A DNA stretch of 64,000 bases from Flavobacterium sp. (GCA_029946065.1 JAQSDU010000017.1:62001-126000), one strand, 5' to 3'. Shown: positions 37,094 through 45,991, counted from the first letter of the stretch. Program-made: numbers and translations. Notes: generated by a model not told the origin, from the letters alone.

Positions 37094-37636
37094 TTATTGT
37101 TTCACTGTAAATTCTGTTTTTACATGTACTTTATTCGAAACCTTGCTTTTCACTACTGATGGAATTGCAATACCGAAATCATCGGCGTTTACCGTAAAGT
37201 TCGATATAATCTCGATTCCTGCATCGGTTTTTCTGATTTTTGCAATTGTGCTGATATCTTTTGTTTTGCCATGCATTTCCAATTTTCCCTTAATCGTATA
37301 TTCTTTTGCTGTAGCCGTAAGCGCTGTAACATCAAAATTATCAATTTTACCTTTGAAAGTCGATTTTGGGTATTTGTCACTTTCAACATAATTTTCATTG
37401 AAGTGTTCTTCCATCAATGCAACTTTAAACCTAAAACCTTTGAGCATAGCTTGACTCGCGACCTCGCCGGTCTTTGGATTCAATACGAATGTAACACCGC
37501 TGTTCACACCCTTAACTTCTTCAAAAGCAGGAACGGAAGCTTCAAAAGTAATTTTACCTGTTTTTGAAACAAGTTTATCCTGTGCAAATGCAGTAGTTGC
37601 AGCGATTAGGATTCCGAATAATAATAATTTTTTCAT
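37094..37636 (-). CDS. YceI family protein
   Basis: A periplasmic lipocalin-like protein of 180 aa (signal ending TAFAQ). It contains the YceI pattern: GKITFEASVPAFEEVKGVNSGV at the start, MKGFRFKVALMEEHFNENY near the middle, and KGKLEMHGKTKDI towards the end. YceI proteins bind isoprenoid-like lipids, possibly quinones. It lies 24 nt downstream of a c-type cytochrome lipoprotein gene on the same strand and faces a DUF5777 barrel unit, so it may be part of an envelope redox unit. Confidence 0.93.
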   Translation of the reverse strand: MKKLLLFGILIAATTAFAQDKLVSKTGKITFEASVPAFEEVKGVNSGVTFVLNPKTGEVASQAMLKGFRFKVALMEEHFNENYVESDKYPKSTFKGKIDNFDVTALTATAKEYTIKGKLEMHGKTKDISTIAKIRKTDAGIEIISNFTVNADDFGIAIPSVVKSKVSNKVHVKTEFTVKQ

Positions 37637-37660
37637 ATTTATATAATTTATTGGTGCAAT

Positions 37661-38017
37661 TTATTCAGCAAAATTGGCATCTCGCCACGCAATAATTTGG
37701 TCGATTGTCGCCTGTGGTAATCTTGGCCCGCCCAACGGCATTAACCCATCTTCGCCATTTTGCTTGGAGATTTTCCCTATTAGATTGCGGTTCATGACGG
37801 CTTCTTTTACAGCTTCATAAGAGGTCATCGACATTGGTGCGCCATTTTGAGGTGTGCTCCCATGACAATAATAGCAGTTGGATGCTATAATTTGTTGGAT
37901 ATTTCCGGTATAAGTAATATTGCCTTGTGGAACTTCAATAAGATCATCTGGACTGTCATTGGCGCAACCGGACAAAATAAGACAGAGTAAAAATGGGAAT
38001 AATAATTTTTTAATCAT
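37661..38017 (-). CDS. Monohaem c-type cytochrome lipoprotein
   Basis: A lipoprotein of 118 aa; the ATG at 38017 gives MIKKLLFPFLL with lipobox LSGC (Cys18), better than an upstream ATG. The haem motif is CYYCH. A Met-rich stretch (GAPMSMTSY, GLMPLGGPRLP) includes the likely axial Met. It is a small planktonic-type cytochrome c or c-domain, placed in the periplasm or on the outer membrane. It is probably transcribed with the downstream YceI gene. Confidence 0.88.
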   Translation of the reverse strand: MIKKLLFPFLLCLILSGCANDSPDDLIEVPQGNITYTGNIQQIIASNCYYCHGSTPQNGAPMSMTSYEAVKEAVMNRNLIGKISKQNGEDGLMPLGGPRLPQATIDQIIAWRDANFAE

Positions 38018-38073
38018 AGCGTGATTTTTAATTTTCATTGAATTTCAGTTGTAAGAAAACTGTTGATTTTTAT

Positions 38074-38081
38074 CAAAAATA
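38074..38081 (-). promoter_or_regulatory. -7 element of the cytochrome-YceI unit
   Basis: Minus-strand TATTTTTG matches TAnnTTTG, 56 nt before the cytochrome start. Confidence 0.45.
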
Positions 38082-38191
38082 AATAATAAAGTTAAACAAA
38101 GTGAAGTAATAAATAAATAATTATGTTTGTAAAACAAAAATTGAACCAATAAGAAATCAATTATATTTTTAATCCTTTAAAATTGCTAAAA

Positions 38192-38584
38192 ATGAAGAAA
38201 AAAATTATTCTGATTACCTCGCTTGTAATTATTGTTTCGGCAGTAAGCCTGTATTTTTATATGTATAAAGCGCATCGCGATATTGCATCTGAAAAGGCTG
38301 AATTTGCTTTATCGGTTCAACAATTACAGGATGATTATGCCAAAAGCGACACCTTGTTTAACAAAAAATACATGGACAAGACTATCGAAATATACGGTAA
38401 AATCACAACTGTGGATTCTGCCGAGAACGGAATTGTTCTTGATGAAAAGTTGTCAGTCACTTTCAACGATTCGACTAAAAAAGATGTTGCTATCGGAAAA
38501 TCGATCAAAATTAAAGGTCGTTTACTGACTTATGACGATATTTTGGAAGAATTCAAGATGGATCAAGCATCCATAATTAAATAA
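38192..38584 (+). CDS. Membrane-anchored OB-fold protein (tRNA_anti-like)
   Basis: A 130-aa protein with a single N-terminal membrane anchor (about 4-24) and an OB-fold-like domain (about 55-125). The sequence FNKKYMDKTIEIYGKITTVDS... and KSIKIKGRLLTYDD is typical of the tRNA_anti-like group, which is extracytoplasmic and does not act on tRNA despite its name. The ATG at 38192 is preferred over a TTG at 38183. It precedes the DUF5777 barrel gene by 31 nt on the same strand. Confidence 0.8.
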   Translation: MKKKIILITSLVIIVSAVSLYFYMYKAHRDIASEKAEFALSVQQLQDDYAKSDTLFNKKYMDKTIEIYGKITTVDSAENGIVLDEKLSVTFNDSTKKDVAIGKSIKIKGRLLTYDDILEEFKMDQASIIK

Positions 38585-38615
38585 ATGACGTAAGTTTAAA
38601 CAAACCTAATATGCT

Positions 38616-39455
38616 ATGAGAAAAATTACTTTACTATTATTGCTACTTCCTTTTTTATCCTTCTCGCAAGATGATTTATTGTCAGGAATCGATTCTGTTG
38701 CCACAAAAGAAAAGGTTTCGTCTGCTTTCAAAGGCTTGAAGATCGTCAACCTCGAATCTACAAAATTGGCTGCGAAAGGCGATTTTTATTTCATTGTAGC
38801 GCATCGTTTTGCTTCTGTTAAAACTGGATTTGAGGGTTTTTTCGGACTTGACAATGCCAATACGCAGCTCAAATTTTTGTATGGGTTAAACAATTGGTTG
38901 ACCGTGAGTGCTGCCAGGAGCGAATTTGCCTATGATTTTTCTACGAAGTTTAAATTGCAAGACCAGATTGAGAATGGCTTTCCGGTCGCTATTGTAGGCT
39001 TTACAAGTTTGGCATTCAATAATACTTTAAAAGAAACAAACTATCCCAACTTAAAGTTCGAAGACCGTATGACCTATGTGGCGCAATTGCTGATTTCGAG
39101 AAAATTCTCAGAAAATTTATCTTTGGAAATTGCACCGACATTCTTTCATGAGAATTTTGTTGATTTTGATGCACAAGACAACAGCCAGTATGCGATTGGC
39201 GTTGGAGGAAGGTATAAAATTGCAAAACGCTGGTCGGTAAACGTTGATTACGCAGCACATTTGAATAGGGCTTCAGGTTCTCCATACAACAATCCGCTTT
39301 CTATTGGTGTTGACTTGGATACTGGCGGACACGTTTTTCAAATGCATTTCACAAGTTCACAAGGGATTCACGAAGCAGGGTTTTTAGGACAAACAACTGG
39401 AGACTGGTCTAAAGGTGATATCTTTTTCGGGTTTAACTTGGTACGGGTGTTTTAA
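38616..39455 (+). CDS. DUF5777 family outer-membrane barrel protein
   Basis: A 279-aa protein with signal peptide (ending SFSQ) and alternating polar/hydrophobic strands that end in an aromatic terminal strand (FFGFNLVRVF), the form of an outer-membrane beta-barrel. It matches my memory of the DUF5777 family, which starts with VNLESTKLAAKGDFYFIVAHRF. Function is unknown. It follows the OB-fold gene and sits opposite the cytochrome/YceI genes, an arrangement that occurs repeatedly in Flavobacteria and suggests a linked envelope role. Confidence 0.85.
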   Translation: MRKITLLLLLLPFLSFSQDDLLSGIDSVATKEKVSSAFKGLKIVNLESTKLAAKGDFYFIVAHRFASVKTGFEGFFGLDNANTQLKFLYGLNNWLTVSAARSEFAYDFSTKFKLQDQIENGFPVAIVGFTSLAFNNTLKETNYPNLKFEDRMTYVAQLLISRKFSENLSLEIAPTFFHENFVDFDAQDNSQYAIGVGGRYKIAKRWSVNVDYAAHLNRASGSPYNNPLSIGVDLDTGGHVFQMHFTSSQGIHEAGFLGQTTGDWSKGDIFFGFNLVRVF

Positions 39456-39508
39456 GCGCTTTAGGTTTGATACCAGTAATAATTTTGTGTGAATACTCAA
39501 TATAATTA

Positions 39509-39563
39509 AAAACCATTAAGGTTCTATATTGATTTCAAAATCAACTTAGAATCCTAATGGTTT
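39509..39563. terminator. Long hairpin between convergent genes
   Basis: A 55-nt dyad with outer arms AAACCATTA (39509-39517) and TAATGGTTT (39555-39563) and a further inner stem. It sits between convergent DUF5777 and YHS genes and could stop both. It resembles the AAACCATT-type repeats at 7.98-8.2 kb. Confidence 0.5.
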
Positions 39564-39612
39564 AATAAATTAGTAATCTCTGATAGTGTTACTTCCTTCG
39601 TGAACTACACAG

Positions 39613-40053
39613 TTATTCCTTCTCAGCTTTTATTTTTGGCCAATTGACATCAGCTTTTTCAATCAATGCCGCTTGATCTTTGCGCCACATCGACATCACA
39701 TTTTCGTTATAATTCAAATACAATTTTTCGTTAACGATTGTAAAAGCTTCCGGAGTTGTTGGTGCTTTGTGACCTGCAGAAGTTCCGTAGGCGCAGTAAC
39801 CACCATACTGAGGTGCATATTTTTCAGGGTTTGCTTTGAATTCGGCCATGTTCTGTGCAGTCGCAAAATACCAATTGGCAGTTTTCCAGTTGTACATGAA
39901 TTCAGGATTTCCTTTAACTGGTTTATTTTCGGTAAAATAAGCCACTGGATCATAACCGTCGATGGCTCCTGATTTGCTTGTAAATATTTCGGACTTTTGG
40001 GCATTTGCGATAGTGGTTGCTACAATGAGCAGCAACAGTAGCATTTTTTTCAT
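39613..40053 (-). CDS. YHS domain secreted protein
   Basis: A 146-aa exported protein (signal ending ANAQK). It has the YHS-domain pattern: AIDGYDPVAYF near the N-terminus, then YNWKTANWYFATAQNMAEFKANPEKYAPQYGGYCAYG. Such proteins are often metal-linked. It is the last gene of the msrB-DUF1223-msrA-YHS unit, beginning only 7 nt after the msrA stop, so it should share expression with methionine sulfoxide repair. Confidence 0.9.
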   Translation of the reverse strand: MKKMLLLLLIVATTIANAQKSEIFTSKSGAIDGYDPVAYFTENKPVKGNPEFMYNWKTANWYFATAQNMAEFKANPEKYAPQYGGYCAYGTSAGHKAPTTPEAFTIVNEKLYLNYNENVMSMWRKDQAALIEKADVNWPKIKAEKE

Positions 40054-40060
40054 GGTATGA

Positions 40061-40690
40061 TTATTTATTAGTTTTATTTTTTTGTTTTAGTTTGTCTTTA
40101 AAAACCTTTTCGAATTTTTCAAGTTTGGGCTGAATGACCATCTTGCAATACTGCTGGTTTTTATTCTTGGCGTAGTAATCTTGGTGGTAATCTTCGGCTT
40201 TGTAAAATTTTTGAAACGGTTCCAATGTAGTGACAATTGGATTATCATATACTTTGGCTTTTGTCAATGCAGCAATAATATTTTTGGCAGCTTTTTTTTG
40301 TTCTTCATTTTTGTAGAAAATTACCGAGCGGTATTGCGTTCCAATATCAGCTCCTTGACGGTTTAGGGTCGTTGGGTCGTGTACGGTAAAAAACACTTTA
40401 AAAATTTCATCAAGGTTTGTGACGGTCTTGTCGTAGGTTATCGCTACGGATTCAGCGGCACCAGTAGTTCCCATGGAAACCTCTTCATAATCAGGATTGG
40501 CAATTTTGCTGCCCGAAAATCCCGAAACGACAGATTTTACACCTTCGAGGTTCTCATAGACGGCTTCTACGCACCAATAGCAACCACCACCAAGCGTAAT
40601 GGTTTCAAGGTTATCAGTTGCCTGAGATTTGTTTTTCTGTGCAAATGCATTCGCACCGACAAGCATTAAAAAGAACATTAATTTTTTCAT
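40061..40690 (-). CDS. msrA: Peptide-methionine (S)-S-oxide reductase MsrA, exported
   Basis: A 209-aa reductase with a signal peptide (ending NAFAQ) that repairs the S-isomer of oxidised methionine in envelope proteins. The catalytic site is GGGCYWC with C37, and the rest follows MsrA: GVKSVVSGFSGSKIANPDYEEV, VFFTVHDPTTLNRQGADIGTQYRS, and EDYHQDYY. Export means it needs a periplasmic reductant. It lies between DUF1223 and YHS genes, in one tight operon with msrB. Confidence 0.97.
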   Translation of the reverse strand: MKKLMFFLMLVGANAFAQKNKSQATDNLETITLGGGCYWCVEAVYENLEGVKSVVSGFSGSKIANPDYEEVSMGTTGAAESVAITYDKTVTNLDEIFKVFFTVHDPTTLNRQGADIGTQYRSVIFYKNEEQKKAAKNIIAALTKAKVYDNPIVTTLEPFQKFYKAEDYHQDYYAKNKNQQYCKMVIQPKLEKFEKVFKDKLKQKNKTNK

Positions 40691-40695
40691 TTTAT

Positions 40696-41454
40696 TTATT
40701 GGATTTCATTTTTAGTTACTGCTAGGACGCTCCCGGCGGCTTTGTCTTGTATATAAACGATAACACTATATTCGGATGGGATTTTGTTGCTATCAAAAGC
40801 AATTGAAACTTCTCCTGTATTGTCGTTTAATGGCTTAGTGATAAAATCGGTAACAATGTTATAATTGGTTAATTTTCGACCGCTGTTTTCACCACGCCCG
40901 ACATTAGTGATCGCTTTTTTCTTTACAAGCGCGACGTTTATGATATTGCTGCCTTTTCCTGAACATTCATATTTTACAATTAATTTTCCGTTTTTGGCGA
41001 TCGCCGAAGTAACATCGATTTTTGCCACCGGATTTATTTTCAACTCGCTGTTAATGATTTTGCGAATTGGATTTTCTTGGCTACCGACCATTTCATATTT
41101 GCCGTTAATCATAAGCTGGGGCGTATAAGCAGTAGCATTCAACCTTTGGACATATTGCTGTTGCCGTTCCGAATACTCGGGTTTGCTGTATGGATCTTTC
41201 CATCCAATGTAATTCCAATAATCCACATGGAAAGAAAGTGGAATAATATTCGTGCCACCCTCACTAATAAATTTCCCCAATACAGCATCGGCGGCCGGGC
41301 AACTGCTGCATCCTTGTGAGGTAAACAATTCTAATACGACAAATCCATTCTCGGGAGCTGTAGTGGTTTTTTTATCGGAATGGTTGTCTGACAAAGTGAA
41401 TCCCATACCCACAATGGCTATAACAATCAGCGTAGCATAAAAAATTGGTTTCAT
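40696..41454 (-). CDS. DUF1223 thioredoxin-fold protein
   Basis: A 252-aa exported protein starting at the ATG at 41454 with a membrane-type signal (PIFYATLIVIAIVGMGF). The thioredoxin-like part has LELFTSQGCSSCPAAD, an active-site CxxC (CSSC), then SFHVDYWNYIGWKDPY, the DUF1223 signature. It is one base from the msrB stop, so translation is probably coupled, and it precedes msrA by 5 nt. A role as electron donor to the exported methionine sulfoxide reductases is a good hypothesis, not shown. Confidence 0.9.
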   Translation of the reverse strand: MKPIFYATLIVIAIVGMGFTLSDNHSDKKTTTAPENGFVVLELFTSQGCSSCPAADAVLGKFISEGGTNIIPLSFHVDYWNYIGWKDPYSKPEYSERQQQYVQRLNATAYTPQLMINGKYEMVGSQENPIRKIINSELKINPVAKIDVTSAIAKNGKLIVKYECSGKGSNIINVALVKKKAITNVGRGENSGRKLTNYNIVTDFITKPLNDNTGEVSIAFDSNKIPSEYSVIVYIQDKAAGSVLAVTKNEIQ

Positions 41455-41455
41455 A

Positions 41456-42013
41456 TTATTTTGTGTCGGGAACAAAATCAAGCACAATAGAATTAATACA
41501 ATACCTTTTTCCGGTTGGTGGTGGGCCGTCATCAAAAAGATGTCCCAAATGACCGCCGCATCTTCCGCAAATGGCCTCTGTTCTTTCCATTCCGAGTGAA
41601 TTATCGCTTTTATAGACTACACTTTGAGTATTTTCCTGCTCGAAAAAACTTGGCCAGCCGCATGAGCTGGAAAATTTTGCGGTAGAGTGGAAGAGTTTAT
41701 TTCCACAGGCAGCGCAATAATAGGTTCCTTTGTCATCAGAATTCCAATATTTTCCTGTAAAAGGCCTTTCGGTATCGGCATGGCGTGAGACTTCATAAAT
41801 GTCTGGCGGCAATACCTTTTCCCATTCGGTATCTGTGAGATTAAGTTTTGTAGTATCAGTATTGGAATAGTAAGGATTGTTTGGTTTTAGGATGCCATTC
41901 TTATTCTCTGCGATGGGCATCTTATTTTCAGGTTTGTCTTTTTTTTGTCCACAAGCGGAAAGAAAGAACAATGATAAAAATACGATGCTGTAAACATTTC
42001 TTTTGTTTTTCAT
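41456..42013 (-). CDS. msrB: Peptide-methionine (R)-S-oxide reductase MsrB, lipoprotein
   Basis: A 185-aa lipoprotein (lipobox FLSAC, Cys21) that repairs the R-isomer of oxidised methionine. Zinc-binding CxxC pairs are CAACG and CGRCG, and the catalytic Cys is C172 in RYCINS. Further motifs are SSCGWPSFFE and GGHLGHLFDDGP. The lipid anchor puts it at the outer or inner membrane facing the periplasm. It leads the four-gene operon and has a promoter at 42056-42063. Confidence 0.97.
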   Translation of the reverse strand: MKNKRNVYSIVFLSLFFLSACGQKKDKPENKMPIAENKNGILKPNNPYYSNTDTTKLNLTDTEWEKVLPPDIYEVSRHADTERPFTGKYWNSDDKGTYYCAACGNKLFHSTAKFSSSCGWPSFFEQENTQSVVYKSDNSLGMERTEAICGRCGGHLGHLFDDGPPPTGKRYCINSIVLDFVPDTK

Positions 42014-42055
42014 AATCTGTTTTTATTAATGATTATTTTGAATGTTAATCTATTA

Positions 42056-42063
42056 CAAAGATA
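42056..42063 (-). promoter_or_regulatory. -7 element of the msrB operon
   Basis: Minus-strand TATCTTTG matches TAnnTTTG, 42 nt before msrB. The surrounding 42014-42350 gap (337 nt) otherwise holds only AT-rich DNA and the DM13 promoter. Confidence 0.65.
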
Positions 42064-42321
42064 TTGCAGCAGCTACAGCACTATTGTCGGCTATCTTACA
42101 AAACCCTTTAATTAGCAAATGATTATGAGTAGAAGCATTCTAATGGCTGACATATTTGTAGCTATGATAGAATTATTCTCAAGGTCAACGCTTCAAAAAA
42201 GGGTCAGCTATAAGACGTTACATTTCTAAATTTAGGATTCATAATTGGCTTCATACAAATTGGTATATTAAAAGTTGGCAGAATTGTAAAGTAGCTGACA
42301 AATACTTTTTTTTTAAGCCAT

Positions 42322-42329
42322 TACTTTTG
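42322..42329 (+). promoter_or_regulatory. -7 element of the DM13 gene
   Basis: TACTTTTG matches TAnnTTTG, 21 nt before the ATG. Confidence 0.6.
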
Positions 42330-42350
42330 AACTAATAAAAAAATTAAGCT

Positions 42351-42779
42351 ATGAAAAAATATGTAATGCTCTATTTCTTAATCCTGCTATTTCTTTCCTG
42401 TGAATCTGAAGGCGAGTTCACAAGAACAGAAGTCGGGTCTGTTCCTGTTACGACCGATTCGATTTTGCAATATTCCGGATCGTTTCTACCAACTTCAGGA
42501 ATTGAGGTTGCGGGTACTGCTAATATTTATAAAGATGGCAGCACTTTTAAGGTTTCACTCGAAGGATTTTCAATTTCAAGTGGTCCAGATCTAAAAGTCT
42601 ATCTTTCAACTTCCGAAAGCCCAAATCAGTTTATCAACCTTGGCGCTCTTGGTAATGGAATGCTACAAACGTATGTTATTCCGAATGGAGTCGACTTTAC
42701 GCTTTATAACCATGTGCTAATCCATTGCCAGCAATACAGTCATTTGTATGCTATTGCGGCTCTTGAAGCCACTAACTAA
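42351..42779 (+). CDS. DM13 domain lipoprotein
   Basis: A 142-aa lipoprotein (lipobox LFLSC, Cys17). The rest is one DM13 domain: LQYSGSFLPTSGIEVAGTANIYKDG, FSISSGPDLKVYLS, and HVLIHCQQYSHLYAIAAL, where the conserved Cys (IHC) is present. DM13 is proposed to be a redox domain. It precedes a barrel gene by 7 nt, so the two probably work together at the outer membrane. The redox role is a literature proposal, not proven here. Confidence 0.85.
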   Translation: MKKYVMLYFLILLFLSCESEGEFTRTEVGSVPVTTDSILQYSGSFLPTSGIEVAGTANIYKDGSTFKVSLEGFSISSGPDLKVYLSTSESPNQFINLGALGNGMLQTYVIPNGVDFTLYNHVLIHCQQYSHLYAIAALEATN

Positions 42780-42786
42780 TATTTTT

Positions 42787-43680
42787 ATGAAAATCAATTT
42801 TATATCTTTTGTATTGTTGCTGCTTATGTTTCAAAATACACAAGCACAAGGTTGTAGTGATGCCGGAATATGCAGTATTGGTAATGCAGTTGAACATTCC
42901 GCAACAAAAAACCAACTTGAAATTGGTAGTGTTTTTGGCGCAGGTGAGTCGGACACACAATATTTGTCGCCCTATATTGCTTATATGCGAAACTTCAATG
43001 AGAAATGGGCTGCGTCCGTAAAAATCACTTCGTCGGTTGCTAGCGGCAGTTTTGGCAGGCGAGGTTCTATAGGTGATGCCTTTCTTACTGTAAATTACAA
43101 ACCGCTTACCACAAATATTTTCAAATGGAGTTATACGACCGGAATGAAAATACCATTTAACAGGGCAAATCTCAAAATAAATAACCATCCGTTGCCATTA
43201 GATTACCAGACGAGTCTTGGGACTTTCGATTTTGTTGGTGCCGTGAATTTGAACTACAAAAAGTGGGATTTTAATGTAGGGCTGCAAATTCCGGTTTTTA
43301 ATATCAATGCCAATTCTTACTTTTCGGAATACTCCGGTACAGATGAATTTCCTACTACTAACTTATTCGAAAGGAAACCTGATGCTTTGATTCGGACTAC
43401 TTATACCTTCAAAACCAAAAACGAAAAGTTCAGTTTTAAGCCTAATGTTTTATTTATTTACCATCTTGGAGAAGATACCTATGAAAATATTTATGGCGAA
43501 AGGCTTTCCATTTCAGGTTCTGACGGGCTTACAATTAATGGTAACCTTATCTCGGCTTATAATTTTAAGACAAATACTATTGAATTGTCATTGGCCTCGC
43601 CTTTTGTAGTAAGAGATATTAGACCGGACGGACTAACGAGAGAATGGACTATAGGAATTGGTTATAAAACCAGATTCTAA
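42787..43680 (+). CDS. Outer-membrane barrel protein with N-terminal cysteine motif
   Basis: A 297-aa protein starting at the ATG at 42787 with a signal ending NTQAQ. The mature start is GCSDAGICSIGNA, a two-cysteine motif that would lie in the periplasm, followed by alternating barrel strands ending in GIGYKTRF. I recall similar CSDAGxCS starts in Bacteroidetes barrels of unknown role. It follows the DM13 gene by 7 nt, so it may be a port for or partner of the DM13 lipoprotein. No catalytic motif is visible. Confidence 0.8.
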   Translation: MKINFISFVLLLLMFQNTQAQGCSDAGICSIGNAVEHSATKNQLEIGSVFGAGESDTQYLSPYIAYMRNFNEKWAASVKITSSVASGSFGRRGSIGDAFLTVNYKPLTTNIFKWSYTTGMKIPFNRANLKINNHPLPLDYQTSLGTFDFVGAVNLNYKKWDFNVGLQIPVFNINANSYFSEYSGTDEFPTTNLFERKPDALIRTTYTFKTKNEKFSFKPNVLFIYHLGEDTYENIYGERLSISGSDGLTINGNLISAYNFKTNTIELSLASPFVVRDIRPDGLTREWTIGIGYKTRF

Positions 43681-43836
43681 ATAAAAGAGACGAAGTAAAT
43701 GAAGTTGCAGTCTGTATAAGTAAGCAACTATGCGTCGATTTTTAAAAGAAAATACTTTCGGAATACATATGTAAAATAGTTATTGGAGTTATGTATGTAT
43801 ATAAAATAGCATTATAGTTGCGTTTATTTCAATAAA

Positions 43837-43867
43837 AAAATCCCGCTCCAATTGAAACGGGATTTTT
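43837..43867. terminator. Bidirectional terminator
   Basis: AAAATCCCG and CGGGATTTT pair around CTCCAATTGAAA, flanked by A on the left and T on the right. It lies between convergent barrel and ASPIC/UnbV genes. The rest of 43681-43888 shows no gene. Confidence 0.85.
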
Positions 43868-43888
43868 TATTTTATGTTAAAATCAGAA

Positions 43889-45961
43889 TTAAGATTTCAG
43901 GAATTTCTGTGTATGTTTTCTTCCGTTGTTGTCTTTTAGGATAAGGATATAAGTCCCTGTTGGCAAACCTTGTGCGGAAACAGTCTGGTTGTTGATTTCT
44001 TTTGTAAGAATCAATTTTCCTGAAAGGTCAAATATTTGCGCCGTTTTGATGTTTGCAACATTTCCAGAAAGATTAATAACATCTTTTACCGGATTAGGAT
44101 ATACAACGAAATCTCCAGCTTCCGGATTGTTTACTGCTAAAGGCGAAGAATTTTCGGTGACTGAAATCGCTTGATTGATAGCAGGATTCATAATTACATC
44201 AGTCAAACCGCTTGGCCATTTGATGACAAGTTTTGATATACTAGTAGCTTGCCCAATTCCGAAGTGGCCGCTCAATGAGCTCATAAATTCAAATCCTTCA
44301 CCACTTCTGATATCTCTGATTTGTGCGCCAAAAGATCCGTAAATTTCCAAACGGGCACCAATACCATTACTGTTACTTGTAACCCCGTGAAGATTTACGG
44401 TAATCCAATTGTTAGTATTGCCGGAATTCATTTGTAGTTTGTTTCCATTTTGGATATCTAAGAAGCCATCATGGTTGAAATCTCCAACAGAACCCAAATT
44501 GACACTTGGATAATTTACCGGTGAGAAAGTCATGTCGCCGTTATTGAACATGATTTTGTTACCGCCGCCCATTACATCAACAAATCCGTCATTATCAAAA
44601 TCATACGCAATATAATCGCGGTTGGTAGAGTTGTCAGTATCCCATCCTGAACCAGCGGTAATATTCACAAATGCTTCTTCGGTATTATTGGTATTGTCTA
44701 ACTTGTTCATAAAAAACATGTGTCCGGTAGCACCATTGGAACCAATAAGTATATCCATGTCACCGTCATTATCAAAATCAGCTATGGCAGAAGACCAAGA
44801 CTGAACCGGTTGTACATTAATAGCTGCTAGAGCTGAAACATCTGTAAATACCCCATTTCCGTCGTTTCTGTGTAATTCACATGGAGGACCAGAACATTTT
44901 GAGATAAACATATCTACATCACCATCATTGTCATAGTCAGTCCATAATGATGCATAATTTCCTCCGCCCGGTGTTACACCTAAAGAATAAGCTCCTGGAG
45001 TTACACCCGATTGGTAGTAAGTAAAACCGCCTGCTCCATTGTTGATATAGTAAACATTAGGATTCACATCATGGCAAGAGAACACATCTAGATTTCCATC
45101 ATTATTGATGTCAACGAAGTTAGTCCTTTGACAGAAGATGTATTGTCCAGGTGTGTCTTCAGTATAAGCAGTACCAGTACTGTTTGATTTCATTAATGTA
45201 AGTCCGTTTCCGCTTCCATATAATAAATCATTAAACCCGTCTTTGTTATAATCGCCCGCAGCCATACTCCAATCAGGAAGTCGATCGGCGGAAGTAGTAG
45301 TGATAGTATTTGGTGTGAACGTACCATCTGCATTTTGGTAATTGATTTTGATATTCGTTGCATTTACGCCAACAAGATCATCAAGAAAGTCATTGTTCAT
45401 ATCCACTACACATTTATTATAATAACCAGCTGTAGCAATAGAAGCCAATGTTACGCCAGTAAATGTTACCGGTGTAGGAGGTGGGATTACAACTGCATTT
45501 TCAATAATTTGAAAAGAAAATCCATTGCTATTCCAATTATTATCCCATGCAATATAGTAGGTAGTGCCGGCTGTAACGTTAAAGGTCACGATAGACAAAT
45601 AGCTATGACCGTTATGAACAAGTACTCCAGAGTCGTCATCACCGGTTACGCAGTTCAAGGCAGCACAAGTGCCAGTATAAACTTGTACACGAGTATCGTC
45701 ATTGTTGGTGCCATTATTGTTGATGGCAATATCTGAAGTAACTGTCACGGTGTAATCTTGAGTTGGAGTATAGGCGTACCATTCGGCATGGTCAGCGGGA
45801 TCATTTGCGTCTGAGCAAAAGGAAGTAGGAGGTGTACCAGTTATTGGGCCAACTACTGTAATTCCTGCAGTAGTCAAAGGAACTGCAGTGGCACAATTAT
45901 CCTGAGCTTTTATAAACTGCGTCAGGAACAAAAGCGCAATCAGTAAGGTAATTTTTTTCAT
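43889..45961 (-). CDS. FG-GAP/VCBS repeat protein with ASPIC/UnbV domain and T9SS tail
   Basis: A 690-aa secreted protein (signal ending FIKAQ). After an N-terminal beta module (about 25-155) come FG-GAP/VCBS repeats (about 175-500), each with a D-x-(D/N)-x-(D/N)-G calcium loop such as DYDNDGDVDMF and DFDNDGDMDIL, forming a beta-propeller. An ASPIC/UnbV domain follows (about 510-600: NSNGIGARLEIYG and GFEFMSSLSGHFGIGQ). The last 75 or so residues are a T9SS type A sorting tail (FVVYPNPVKDVINL, TGTYILILK). It is therefore exported to the surface. It starts 30 nt after a dihaem cytochrome gene. Confidence 0.93.
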   Translation of the reverse strand: MKKITLLIALLFLTQFIKAQDNCATAVPLTTAGITVVGPITGTPPTSFCSDANDPADHAEWYAYTPTQDYTVTVTSDIAINNNGTNNDDTRVQVYTGTCAALNCVTGDDDSGVLVHNGHSYLSIVTFNVTAGTTYYIAWDNNWNSNGFSFQIIENAVVIPPPTPVTFTGVTLASIATAGYYNKCVVDMNNDFLDDLVGVNATNIKINYQNADGTFTPNTITTTSADRLPDWSMAAGDYNKDGFNDLLYGSGNGLTLMKSNSTGTAYTEDTPGQYIFCQRTNFVDINNDGNLDVFSCHDVNPNVYYINNGAGGFTYYQSGVTPGAYSLGVTPGGGNYASLWTDYDNDGDVDMFISKCSGPPCELHRNDGNGVFTDVSALAAINVQPVQSWSSAIADFDNDGDMDILIGSNGATGHMFFMNKLDNTNNTEEAFVNITAGSGWDTDNSTNRDYIAYDFDNDGFVDVMGGGNKIMFNNGDMTFSPVNYPSVNLGSVGDFNHDGFLDIQNGNKLQMNSGNTNNWITVNLHGVTSNSNGIGARLEIYGSFGAQIRDIRSGEGFEFMSSLSGHFGIGQATSISKLVIKWPSGLTDVIMNPAINQAISVTENSSPLAVNNPEAGDFVVYPNPVKDVINLSGNVANIKTAQIFDLSGKLILTKEINNQTVSAQGLPTGTYILILKDNNGRKHTQKFLKS

Positions 45962-45991
45962 TTTCTTTTAGTTTTAGGTTTGTATTATTTT

